A DNA stretch of 64,000 nt from Apostichopus japonicus (GCF_037975245.1 NC_092567.1:11878376-11942375); one strand, 5' to 3'. Shown: positions 35,390-45,800, counted from the first letter of the stretch. Translations and numbers: made by a program. The notes: generated from the letters alone by a model not told the origin.

Positions 35390-37610
35390 ATACCTTCAAT
35401 GTGAAAAAGGCTTACTTTACACTAACCACAATTATAATTTTCAGCTATTGACTGCAAGAAAGCATGTGGCAAAGCTTCACACCAAATTATATGACACTCT
35501 CACAAATAACAGTCACTTAATATTGCAAATTACATTTAAATGTCCTAGACTACACTTTAATTAGGCCTGTTGATATTGTACATTTCAATGAACCTACTGT
35601 ATTACAGCATACAACTGTAATGGGTTGAGGGGTAATTACTTCACTGTACATAATAGTGATTTTGTCAAATATACCTGTAGTAACATTCTCACTACTAAGT
35701 GAAACCTATAAAGTACATTTATATATCAATATTGAGTAATGAATGTGTTTCTCTAAGTCTACTGATCAATTGGCTATAGGCCACTAGTGAAGTCTTAAGT
35801 AAGTATTATAAAATAAGATTCAGCCACTAACAGCATTAGTAAAGAGTATGTGGCAAAGCTTCACACCACACAATATGGTGTGTGCTGCCTTTACACCCTC
35901 ACTATTACCAGTTAAATGACATTTCCTTAGTCCAACTACATTATATGAACTACTGTACATAGGCCTTTCTTTGGATAAACCTACTGATATTTGTACCATT
36001 CAATGAACATACTGAACAATATCCTATAACTGAACTGGGTTAAGGGCGGGGGGGGGGGGGGAGGTTGTGATGGGTGGTTGATTACTTAACTGTACATATT
36101 AGTTATTTCTGGAAATATTGTAACACTCTTACTACTAAGTGAAACCTATAAAGTACATTTATCAATATTGAGTAATGAATGTGTTCCTCTAAGTCTTCTG
36201 ATCAATTGGCTATAGGCCACTAGTGAAGTCTTAAGTAAGTATTATAAAATAAGATTCAGCCACTAACAGCATTAGTAAAGAGTATGTGGCAAAGCTTCAC
36301 ACCACACAATATGGTGTGTGCTGCCTTCACACCCTCACTATTACCAGTTAAATGACATTTCCTTAGGCCAACTACACTATATGAACTACTGTACATAGGC
36401 CTTTCATTGGATAAACCTACTGATATTTGTACCATTCAATGAACATACTGAACAATGTCCTATAACTGAACTACGTTAAGGGCGGGGGGGGGAGGGGGGT
36501 GGGAGGTAGTGATGGGTGGTTGATTACTTAACTGTACATATTAGGGATATTTCTGGAAATATTGTAACACTCTTACTACTAAGTGAAACCTATAAAGTAC
36601 ATTTATATATCAATATTGAGTAATGAATGTGTTCCTCATATAGTCTACTGATCAATTGGCTATAGGCCACTAGTGAAGTCTTAAGTAAGTATTATAAAAT
36701 AAGATTCAGCCACTAACAGCAATATTAAACAGAATGTGGCAAAGCTTCACACCACACAATATGGTGTGTGCTGTCTTCAAACCTTCACTTATTCCAGTCA
36801 CCTTAGGCAAACCATGTTAGGTTTTTAAAAGATACTTTTTTGGGATAGGCCTGCTGACACTTGCATTATACAATGACCCTACATTAACCTATTCTTAGGG
36901 TTATAACTTAAGAGGGAAGGGGGATTTTGGTGGTGGACTGCTGACATATATGTGACCAAATGAAATGAAAGCCAATTATCCTGACACCACACAAGATGGT
37001 ATGTGCTGTCTTAATAAAATGGGTCATATGCAAATGAACATAATCATAAGGAATCAAGAATTTAAAATTAGTGGTTTTCATAAAATGCCACCAATTGGTG
37101 AGCTTTCCTCCACTTCATAAACCCATCCATAAGTTTATCCTCCTTAATATTTTGTTTTTTAATATTACAAATACACTTTGTGTTGGAAGATGTGTCATCA
37201 CCTGTACTTTCACTAGGCACTGTTTCTGTGCTGGCAGTTGTATCCTGCCCATCACTTTGTTGGCTTTCCGAGCACTGGCTACTACTGGGAAATGAAGGAA
37301 ATGGAGAAGAAGGACATTGATCATCCAAGTTGGTCTTTGCCATCCATGACAGAACCTTTCTGTCGCAGCCTACTTCTTCAGAAGCAAAGGGTCTACTTTT
37401 AATTTTCTTCAATCGCCTTGTTTTGCTCCTTCTTTTCACTTTCTCCTTCCCTCTTTTTCGGGCCATTGCAGTTCTACAAGAAAAACAAGCAATCAATGAA
37501 CAGAGGGCTTAGATAATAGTTTGTGACTTAACATTTGCATTCGAAGTTGTCTGTTATTATATGAGCCAATTCATTTTGGTTGGTAGAGGTGGGGGGGGGG
37601 GTAAATGATT
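35390..37610. repeat. Duplicated block, copy 2, with a 436-450 bp internal repeat
   Basis: TGGCAAAGCTTCACACCACA starts at 35851 and 36287 and, with one change upstream, at 36737, so the period is 436 then 450 bp. Each repeat has a GGTGATGGGTGGTTGATTACTT segment, a long G-run (36047, 36485) and the CACACCACACAATATGGTGTG dyad found in the 197-bp satellite. The exon-like ORF at 37068-37473 lies at its end. Confidence 0.75.
37068..37473 (-). CDS. Small basic, serine-rich protein, last-exon-like ORF
   Basis: A strong acceptor (TTGCTTGTTTTTCTTGTAG on the minus strand) ends at 37474. An ATG lies 7 nt inside the exon at 37466 and opens a frame of 133 residues to the stop at 37068. The product starts MARKRGKEKVKRRSKTRRLK, a dense basic stretch like a nuclear localisation or nucleic-acid-binding tail. 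It continues through a PSSPFPSFPSSSQCSESQQS-type serine-rich, acidic middle and a CICNIKKQ segment to a short C-terminal end. No known domain was recognised. It is carried inside hAT element 5 and has a decayed paralogue at 34130-34465. It could be a captured host exon, part of an element-encoded protein, or the 3' end of a longer spliced gene. Confidence 0.5.
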
Positions 37611-39090
37611 TTCCTATTGTGGTCACCTGGGCCATGTGCATGCATCAAAACTGTATTGGCCCCAAACATGCCACATATTCAAATATGGTCAACTTTGGCC
37701 AATTTACCTCACTGAGGCATTTAGTCACCATGAGTGTTCATTGAGAATGTCTGAGAAGAATTTGTTAAGTATTGTAAAGACCTCGAGATAAGTTTAAGTG
37801 ACTGATACAGCAATTTATTGAGTTATAGAAAAAAATCACTGTAATTTATTTGTTATTCCTTTTTTGTGGGGTTATTACTACCCAATGTGCTTGGGAGACA
37901 ATGCTACAATTAATGGAAATAAGTGTATTTATTAATGTATAAGATGTGCAGGGCGAGTGATTAGTGAGGTACAGGAGGGACTGTGTGTACCTTGTGTGTA
38001 CGTAACGAGCTGCTTCCCTTTGGACTGACAGTAGTCCCCATCCATGTCCAGATTATGTGGCAAGTAATTCAATGCAGTAGTAGGCCCAGTCAGCCTTCTA
38101 TGACCTAAACCTGCTATCATTTTATCTTTCATTCTCTGGCTATTAAAACTCATAATATTAAATTGCTTTTTCTGTACAGCCTGCTGCAATTGTGGTGTTG
38201 TGTTTTCTTCCATGTTATGTTTTATCAAGTTTTTTTTTAAAGTAGTGTTTGAAAAATTCTACTAATTTTTTGTTGTTTGTGTAGGCCTACTTATTTGTAA
38301 CTGCCCTGTGTAATTTACTTAAGAATCATGATACATTGTCTTTGTTGCAGGTGGACAATTTCTATATTCTTGTGAACGAAGTCAATTTATCTCCTATGCC
38401 TAGCCTTGGCTGATTACATGCCACAATTTGGTACAAGGATGGTGTTTTGATTTTCTTGTTTCAAACACCACTGCAAAGGCACCCAATTTCAAGCGAATAG
38501 CGGCTTTGCTTAGGCTCTGTCTTGTTTATAGCCTAGGTAGACTAGGTCTTGTTCTAGCCTAGTACTACTATTACTAGTTAGACTTAAGTACACTAGGCTA
38601 GGCCTGGTACTAGTAGTATAGCAGTAATTAGTAATTAGTACTAGTACTACTACTATTACTAGGCCTAATACTAGTTAGACTTAAGTACACTAGGCTAGTA
38701 CTAGTAGTAGTATTAGTAAGTAGCCTAGTACTACTATTTCTAAGCCAACTATACATTTAAATTAAAGAACAAGTTAAGCATATACTTTAGTACTTACTTC
38801 AAAAGGTTCATCGAAAGTACATCAAAGGCTTCCAGAAGATAACTTAGATGTGTAGGTTATCATCTTAGACTCGTACGTATTGTCAAAACCCTTACATAAC
38901 CGACAACGTACATGTAATAGGCCCACCTTTATACTATAGAAACTCTCAAACTAGTCTAGCGTGAGGCTAAGATTACCTAGCATTGTACTAGCTTAGGCCT
39001 AACACTAGTTATATTACGGCTATGCTTAGCCTAAGTTCGGCAAACCTGAAACGAAACAAACATTGGAGGGATGTGAAACAGGCCTATGTT
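37611..39090. other. No gene recognised; ACTAGTACT-rich stretch
   Basis: Between 38560 and 38740 the sequence repeats CTAGTACTA/TACTAGTAG phrases. AGACTTAAGTACACTAGGCT occurs twice, about 110 bp apart. The minus ORF at 37932-38228 is unrecognised. Confidence 0.45.
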
Positions 39091-40380
39091 TCATAGCCTA
39101 GTACTCACCTCTTCAACCAAATCAGTCTCTTCTGTAGCCTTATTCTACTTGAACAATAAGCCGAGACAAAAAAAAATAAGGGAATTTATGGCCAATTTGA
39201 ACTCGCTACAGAACGAAGTCTTCAGACCTGTACATTTTTTTTACAGCGCTGTAGTGTGTAGATTCACGATCACTTTCACCGGGTTTTCGCAAGTAGCGCC
39301 TGAACTGAAATGCGCGGGCTTTTCTCCTGGGGAGGATGTACGCTCAGGGATCGGCACGATTTGAAAGTTCAGATCGGAATTAAACTTCTCAAACTTGTCT
39401 ATTTCGATGAATATTGAAACAAATTGGAAAATTCAACCACTAAATTGGGTATAAATAATCCAGCTAAGACTTTTATTACAGTAAAACAATCATCAAACGT
39501 AAAAATTACATCTTATTTGGCTGCATGGCTAAGGGAAATCAGGCTACTTGAAAGGAAAATAATTACGTAATATACAAGCTTATATTTCAAACTAATAACC
39601 TTGAATGGTACAGAAACTGCCAGTGTCCAAAAGTGAACGTCCGTGCTACTAAAGGGCGGATTCTCACATGGATGCTTTGTACCCCACCCCAACCCCCACA
39701 CCCTCGCGTTACTCGTCAACGATACGGTCAGTTTCAGTCAGAAACCCAATCTTTCGCGACTGCACTTTTGTCCAGAACTTTTTTTCGATACATTTGTACC
39801 CACTGGCACTCATTTCACAAATTGATTAGCCCCCCCCCCCACCCCAACCAAATATTTTTGTGAAATTTCGGGCAAAATGCTGTTAATTTTTCGTGCACCT
39901 ATACTGAAAGAAAGATAATTTGCAATGTGTTATTCAGTAGTTGAACTTATATTATAACTACCATTAATATTGTAACGACTTTCAAATAATTCTAACCAAT
40001 ATGGAAGGGTAATAAGACGGAAATGATTGTATGCTATTAACATGCGATTTTTTAACACCGATGCATGTCTATATGATATGCATTAGCGTATGGAACGCGC
40101 GCGAAAAATTGTGGTTATATTTTTCCGGCAAGTCGTTAACCCCCCCCCCCCCCCAATTAAATTGGCTCCTACGCCTATGACGGTAGTTCTATTAGGCATT
40201 TCTTAATTGGAGTATTCAAAATCATAGGAAGTTTTGTACGGTGGAGTATAAGAATCGCGTGATACAATTTCTCAAAGTGGCAAGGAAAACGTGGTAAATA
40301 TGACAGATTAAAGGTAAATTTTGATCGACATTTTTTAATTTTTAGGTCATTCACAATCACAGGAATACATGAATAGGCCT
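39091..40380. other. No gene recognised; unpaired hAT-like end near 40180
   Basis: C-runs lie at 39829 and 40141. The sequence TTGGCTCCTACGCCTATG just after the second C-run reads, reverse complemented, CATAGGCGTAGGAGCC, like the ends of element 6. No partner end with a matching 8-bp duplication was found, so no element is called. Confidence 0.4.
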
Positions 40381-40390
40381 AGATAAACTA

Positions 40391-40425
40391 GAGTGTGACA
40401 GTCGGAAATTCCGACTGTCGCACTC
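40391..40425. repeat. 35-bp near-perfect palindrome near the right end of element 5
   Basis: GAGTGTGACAGTCGGAA, one central A and TTCCGACTGTCGCACTC form 17-bp arms with one mismatch. It contains the subterminal motif shared with the left end (29177-29187). Confidence 0.85.
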
Positions 40426-40607
40426 CTAATTTCAAACTATCGTCAGTTTGACCAAGTTTGGGGTGAGACACTTACACACCCCTCTCTAGCGACGTCCCTG
40501 CGTGTACCCAGTGTTCTCACTGTAGATTAAACTCCGGAATCACTCAACAACAAGGTAACATGGGATGCGCTGCCACGGAATATGCTCCCGATTTCATTTC
40601 CCTAATA

Positions 40608-41190
40608 TTAGGGAACGGGCACCGTCTTTGAAACACCATCTACAACTAAACAACCACTATGTACAAGCTTTGGCTCTAGCATTGAAGTGCCGTCTCTTAT
40701 GATAATGACGGAGCGCACTATTTTCAACTGGAATCGCCCGAAGATGCGACGTCTGTAACTCCGAGGAACCAACGAACTTAACGCCTCAGGCTTCAACTGG
40801 GCTAGACGTTCGCGGTGAATATAGCAAACCATCACATGGTTCAGCCTCTGTTGAGTCATGGTGCTCCGTAGCCTTGTTTTCAAACGCCTCAAAGCACTAA
40901 AAGATCCCTCGGCTTCCGTCGAACTGGCGGAGGAGACGAGGAGCAACCACAAGAGAGCTTCGACTTCACCAAACATAGCCCGTACCGCTGGATTCATCAA
41001 CTTGAATATTTGTCTATACCCTTCAACCGACAACAACTGGAACTGGCCTCGAAAGAAAGGCAGATTGTCGGAGAGCGCAGGGTACCAACTCACGAGATCT
41101 GGGTGGAACTCTCCATTCAGCAACATTGAGTGATATTCGATGATATGAACCCTGAGATGTGTAAATCCTAACCAAGTAGAGACGCGACAT
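40608..41190 (-). pseudogene. hAT transposase C-terminal fragment (dimerisation domain)
   Basis: The minus-strand frame is open from about 41190 down to 40608. An internal Met at 41126 gives 172 residues. Residues about 55-100 of that product carry the hAT C-terminal dimerisation signature: LLLVSSASSTEAEGSFSALR, then RLKTRLRSTMTQQRLNHVMV. The preceding LVSWYPALSDNLPFFR part also fits the family. The N-terminal zinc finger and the DDE catalytic region are absent: a stop lies just upstream (near 41193) and the element end is only 100 bp away. It is a truncated remnant inside the internally deleted element 4. It tells which superfamily built the element but cannot catalyse transposition. Confidence 0.85.
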
Positions 41191-41299
41191 TACTTTTTCC
41201 AAATGTGTGGGGGGACATTTGATATTGTTTTCCCCACTCATCGAAATGTGGGGGGGCGTGTCCCCCCGTCCCCCCTGGATTGACGCCCATGCAAGTAAA

Positions 41300-41686
41300 C
41301 ATTACACGACGATTGCATATCTGTTTGCATTGACTCAAGTGTCTTCTAACACTGCAGGTACATAGTGACTCAGAACAGAGCGAACTGAACGAATGCTACA
41401 CATTTCAGGTACGATACTTCCTCAGCGCTAAACTTGGCCGCAAATTTTACCAAGTCATTCACTTTCTTTGTAATGAGCGGATAAAATGGGAGACGGGAAA
41501 AATGGAGATGGGAGACGCATGGGCGGGGGGGGGGGGGATGGGTGTGAAAAGGTGAAAGATGGTTTCATCAATCTGGGCATTTCTTCGTATGCAAGCTTGA
41601 TTTTCAGCACGAGACTATGTTCTCGCTGTTCGCGAGTCAGGAGATGAATTAAAATAAATCAAGGCAGATAAAGGCGCTCATTTATA
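41300..41686. repeat. Copy B flank, middle part
   Basis: GCATTGACTCAAGTGTCTTC and ACTGCAGGTACATA match copy A near 21470-21515. The rest is AT-rich and contains a G-run near 41525. Homology breaks at element 6 and resumes near 42110. Confidence 0.65.
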
Positions 41687-41694
41687 CATTGCGT

Positions 41695-42051
41695 CAGTGG
41701 CGTAGGAAGGTACTTTTGAGTGGGGGGGGGGCTGAAGACTGATGGCCGGCCTGGGGGAGGGGTCTAAGGTGGGGGTGTCCCCTCCCCTTTGGAATTTTTT
41801 GCATTTCCAGGTAGCCTCAGATGCAATTTGGTGCATTATAGCACACTTCAACACCGAATCCATTTTCTAAACTTAATTTTGTATTTTCACCGGGCCTTAG
41901 TTGCAATTTGGTGCTCCAAATGAGATTTTTTTTCTCATTTGGAAATGAAAAAGGGGTTTTCTGACTTGCGAAGCGGGGGGGGGGGCGGAATTATACTTCC
42001 GCCCCCCACATTTTCACTGGGGGGCTGGCGCCCCCGATTCCTACGCCCTTG
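41695..42051. mobile_element. hAT-type element 6 (357 bp, MITE-like)
   Basis: The left end CAGTGGCGTAGGAAGG and the right end, reverse complemented (CAAGGGCGTAGGAATCG), match well. Perfect 8-bp duplications CATTGCGT flank it at 41687-41694 and 42052-42059. G/C-runs lie near both ends (41720, 41976, 42001). TGCATTTCCAGGTAGCC and ATTTTCACCGGGCCTTAGTT, each followed by GCAATTTGGTGC-like sequence, form an internal echo. No ORF. Confidence 0.9.
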
Positions 42052-42059
42052 CATTGCGT

Positions 42060-43107
42060 ACCTCTGTTTCATGTTGAGATCAAGTCATGACATATTACAT
42101 ATCATAACAAACACCTCAATCGTGTCTCCGCTCTTAATTACATTAATGTAATGCTTTATTCTCTCATTTACAAATCCTCCAACTTCTTGTCTAATTTCAA
42201 CATTCATTGTGGGCAAATTAATTCAAATCCTCCTTATTAAACGATAGAGGATGGTATCACCGGATTGTGGATAATACTGCTTAAAATTTCTTTGTTTGTT
42301 TTGAGATGTGACAGCCTCGAGTTTTGCGAACATATTGTTTCACTAATCAGGTATTACTACAAATTAAAATCAGACAATGATTAGTTTACCAGTATATAGG
42401 CGTAGGAGATAACGCTACAAACACAACCAGCAGCTTTAAAAAAAATGCTCTGATCAGGAGCGTCAATCCGAATTGAGAGTTGGGTGGGGGTGAGGGGGCA
42501 TAAATAAGAGAGCATGATAAAAACTCACAGAGTCGAGTCGGTGAGCGACTTATTGCAAAGCATTTTGGGTAGGGTCCAGGGACGAGTCCCCGCCATTGAT
42601 CCAGGGGTTGGACTCTACAAGTCTTTAGGTTTACTTCTGTTTGGTGCCTGATTTGATATGTCATTCATGAATATATTTAATAAAAGTCACATTTGACAAG
42701 ATTATAATTGAATTAAGAATGACTTATCTATTTCACATCCTGGTGTAACTTAGTGCCTTAATCATGATTATTCAAAATGAAACTTAAACCCAAATGGAAA
42801 CATGAAAACTTTGCACACAAGAATATCTTGTTATCCAGATATCCACAACATGCACACATATGGTATTATAAGTACATTCAAAAACACTCTTTGGTATAAA
42901 GGCGCATTCGCTTCATTGGAAACAACAAATCAATACAATAAAGATATTCCTCAGGGCAATAGCCTGGGTAGAATTCCCAGCGGCAGTTAAGGAACATCGG
43001 GAAAACAATTATTGTCCAAATGTTACATATGGTGCTTTGATGTGCGGATATACCAGGCGCTTTTACAAGAAATTTTAGTGGGTTGGTCATTTCCAAACAG
43101 AGACCGT
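42060..43107. other. Copy B flank then mixed sequence, no gene
   Basis: 42110-42210 (CTCCGCTCTTAATTA, TTTATTCT, CTTGTCT(A/G)(A/G)TTTCAACATTC) matches copy A at 21595-21690. CAGGAGCGTCAATCCGAATT at about 42459 is a lone hAT-like left end of the element-4 family with no partner found. ORFs at 42386-42664 and 42878-43096 are unrecognised. Confidence 0.45.
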
Positions 43108-43165
43108 TATGACACTATCTGAGCGGAGCGCCATCATCGGTTGGCACAAAGCGTACCAATACAAG
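43108..43165 (+). repeat. GCGCCA/TGGCGC module, truncated copy 4
   Basis: CTATCTGAGCGGAGCGCCAT, CATCGGTTGGCACAAAGCG and TACC are present. The downstream half (the GGCCGGAAACGG part) is missing. Confidence 0.65.
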
Positions 43166-43261
43166 ATCATGCATATGGTGGTAGCCGTAGCCAAAACATG
43201 GTGAGGGGAAGCCATATGGGGAATAAGGTGTATGTTAGGAAGATAGAACAAACACCATCTT

Positions 43262-43900
43262 TAACCATCGCCCCCTCCATCTCCCAAACACCCTCCATCT
43301 CTCTCTATCCCTCACTTCCTCCATCCCCAACCACTTCCATCTCCCTCAAACACCTCCATCCTCACCCCACCTCCTCCATCCCCAACCCCCTCCATCTCCC
43401 CACCCCCCTCCATCTCCCTCAAACACCTCCATCTTCACCCCTCTCCATCTCCCAAAACCCCATCATCTTCTCAAGCCCATCCATCCCCCACCCTCTCCAT
43501 CTCCTTCAAACCCCTCCATATCCCCAACCCCCTCTATCGCCCAAACCCCCTCTATCTTCCCAACCCCCTCTATCCCCCACCTACTCCATCCCCATACCCC
43601 ATCCATCCCCACCATCTCCATCAAACCCCTCCATCCCACACCCTCTCCACCCAACCCCTTCATCTACCCAACCACCTCCATCTCTCTCAAACTCCTCCAT
43701 CTCCCCCACCCTCTCCACCCAACCCCCTCCATCTCCTAAACCCCTCCATCTCCCCAACCACCTCCATCTCCCTCAAACTCCTCCATCTCCCCCACCCTCT
43801 CCACCCAACCCCTCCATCTCCCCACCCCCCATCCCTCATCTCCCCGACCACCTCCATCTCCCTCAAACTCCTCCATCTCCCCCACCCTCTCCACTCCTCT
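43262..43900. repeat. Polypyrimidine minisatellite (CTCCATCTCCC type)
   Basis: About 640 bp of nearly pure pyrimidine with sparse A, made from CCCTCCATCTCCC(C/T)AA-type words in higher-order groups. It keeps a long open frame (43141-43902, Pro/Ser/Leu/His-rich) only because the repeat has few stop codons; this is not good evidence for a protein. Such asymmetric tracts can form triplex structures. Copy A has only a short CCATCACCATCCCATCCC stretch at this point. Confidence 0.85.
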
Positions 43901-43904
43901 AACA

Positions 43905-44300
43905 ATTTATTATATTATACATAAAGTATAATTATACAAGTATAAATGAACAACGGAAAACTGGCTGGGAAGTGGGAATGATAAACAGAGGAAAAGAGGA
44001 TTTAAGTTTAAACAGTAAACACAATAATCAGCATCTCATGAATAATCATCAACCATATACATAAATATGAGAGGCTATTAATACATCATTAGCCTTAACT
44101 AACAGTCATTAGAATTTATTGCATTTCAATTAATTAGGTGCTACATTACCTTTCAAGTTAATGTTCTGTATATAAAGGCGAACATAACGTATGAATGGTT
44201 GGGCCTACATCATGGACAGGAGCGAAGTATATAGTCTGTGGCCCTATACACCATTCATAGTTTATTAATATATTTATCACTCAGCCGCTTGAGGAAGCAT
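43905..44300. repeat. Tail of segmental duplication copy B
   Basis: It aligns with 26650-27010, sharing AAATGAACAACGGAAAACTG, ATGAATAATCATCAACCATA, TTAATGTTCTGTATATAAAG and CAGCCGCTTGAGGAA. Copy B has an extra ~50 bp near 44095-44150. Confidence 0.75.
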
Positions 44301-44550
44301 TGTTTATAACACAACAATTCTTCTTATTTATTACGAGGACCAACTGTGTACTACAGCAGTATTGATAGAGTAATAAATATAACCATATATAGTAATGCAG
44401 AAACATGAAGGTGAAATGTGACCAGAAAAGAACATAGCAAAGTATAAGGAGAAACTAAGAATATGTTAATAATATGGATGTAGTGATATCGGAAATCAAC
44501 AGCTAAGATTCAAACATACCAGGCTTCTCTTACAGACCAACTATGGAGAC

Positions 44551-44581
<31 letters not shown>

Positions 44582-44891
44582 TTTTCCATTAATTTGGGAG
44601 TTAACATACCCATAATCAACATGTGTAAACAATAATCTTCGAAAATCTACTATAACCCATCAAACAAGAGCATCAATGACGCAGTATCTCAATACTGGAA
44701 GTTTTAATTTTGATTCCTAATTTCAAATCTTTGCTCTGTCTCTACAATCAATATCAATCATTGTACAACTAATATATAACTTGCATTTTTGCCATGAATA
44801 GTCTCTGCAGGTTACACTTTATCCTGCTAGTCTTGCATTTAGCGCTCATTGCCTGTTAGTCGAAAGAACGACGTTGCAAGGTTTAGTAATG
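44301..44891. other. No gene recognised; T/G homopolymer junction
   Basis: A run of about 19 T is followed directly by about 10 G near 44552-44580. The remainder is AT-rich. Confidence 0.45.
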
Positions 44892-45107
44892 TCATAGAAT
44901 ATTTAAGAACTTGCTTTTTATGTGGTATCCTTCATCTTGGGTCAGTCTCTGTTGGACTTTTTGGTCATATAGTTTGACGTCAATGACAACGGCCAAATTA
45001 GAAGAGGCGAACAACTCGACCATATTCTTGATGCCTGCCTTGAGAGCTAGGCCTAATGACCTACTGTATGTTACTGTAGTGGTGACTACCATCAAAACTA
45101 TGTCCAC
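44892..45107 (-). CDS. Unassigned exon-like ORF
   Basis: After a possible minus-strand acceptor (ACATACAGTAG, near 45060) the frame reads through LALKAGIKNMVELFASSNLA and VVIDVKLYDQKVQQRL to the stop at 44892. Many codons end in G or C, unlike the AT-rich surroundings, which hints at coding. I do not recognise the family. No neighbouring exon was found, so it may be an isolated exon or a relic. Confidence 0.25.
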   Translation of the reverse strand: MDIVLMVVTTTVTYSRSLGLALKAGIKNMVELFASSNLAVVIDVKLYDQKVQQRLTQDEGYHIKSKFLNIL

Positions 45108-45454
45108 TTCCAGATATCAAAACAACCCACGTTTTTCCATCTCAATTTTTCTGACATGAAGATTTCATGGATTTATGACTTGGAAAAAATAATGTAAAAG
45201 AAGATTACAAGTTTTTATATGCAAGTGATGGGTGGTCTCCCCCTCCTCTAATAGTCACCTCAGTTCCTCTCTATTTTGTATTTTATTTTATTATTTGTAC
45301 ATTTGATGTCAAACATCACAGGTTCAAAAGAAAGCTTAACATACTTCTTATAACCTTATACATCTCATATCCTTATAAATAAAACATAACATTATACAAT
45401 TTTTATAATCTTATAAAAGTTGTGATGCTACGGCCGGCTCCTCTTTTATACGTA
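45108..45454. other. No gene recognised
   Basis: AT-rich sequence without visible structure. Confidence 0.45.
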
Positions 45455-45800
45455 CCCATCAAACAAACTTACCCTGGTCCTTCCTAGGAAAAGCTGTCTG
45501 AACCACCAGTACAATGCTAATGTGGCTATCACTGAAAGCCTAATAGGCCTAGGCCTATATATTTTTAAATGCACTAGGCCTAAGTAGCCTTAAGAAGTAG
45601 AAGAATGTGTAAACGTAATTATACAAAAACACATGAAGGGCAATCAAACAAACTTATCATGGCCCTTGCTCTGAAAGCTACCTGAACACCAGTACTATCC
45701 TTAAATGGATGTTACAAATACGAAGGCCTAATATAAATTGAATGCACTACGTAGAATTCAGCAGTACAGAATGTGTATATGTAATTAGCATGTAATACAC
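45455..45800. repeat. Diverged tandem duplication, about 180 bp, two copies
   Basis: CATCAAACAAACTTACCCTG (about 45459) and AATCAAACAAACTTATCATG (about 45642) begin copies that both run through GAA(C)CACCAGTAC, AATGCACTA and AGAATGTGTA(A/T)A(C/T)GTAATTA. They are moderately diverged. Confidence 0.6.

Larger units (their letters stand above)
29088..40500. mobile_element. hAT-type element 5, large nested element carrying cargo (11.4 kb)
   Basis: The left end CAGGAACGTAGCTAAGG and the right end, reverse complemented (CAGGGACGTCGCTAGAG), are similar. Perfect 8-bp duplications CGTGTACC flank it at 29080-29087 and 40501-40508. A subterminal motif ATTCCGACTG occurs at the same distance (about 90 bp) from each end, in inverted orientation, which supports both ends belonging to one element. 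It sits inside element 4. The interior has no transposase but carries satellite arrays, an exon-like ORF for a small basic protein and its decayed duplicate, and a relict DR1-type repeat. Confidence 0.72.
28525..41291. mobile_element. hAT-type element 4 (outer; 1346 bp once the nested element is removed)
   Basis: The left end CAGGGGCATCAATCC and the right end, reverse complemented (CATGGGCGTCAATCC), match at 13 of 15 positions. Perfect 8-bp duplications CAAGTAAA flank it (28517-28524, 41292-41299). Removing the nested element 5 leaves 563 + 783 bp, including a G-run of about 16 at 28559, the shared module at 28604-28700 and a hAT transposase C-terminal fragment on the minus strand at 40608-41190. 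The unoccupied equivalent of the site is in copy A at about 21400-21460. The left part has an inverted relative at about 61980-62408. Confidence 0.82.

Noticed and set aside
43141-43902. A 253-residue Pro/Ser-rich ORF
   Set aside because: It is a translation of the polypyrimidine minisatellite; the repeat lacks stop codons in this frame, and its start lies in a transposon module.
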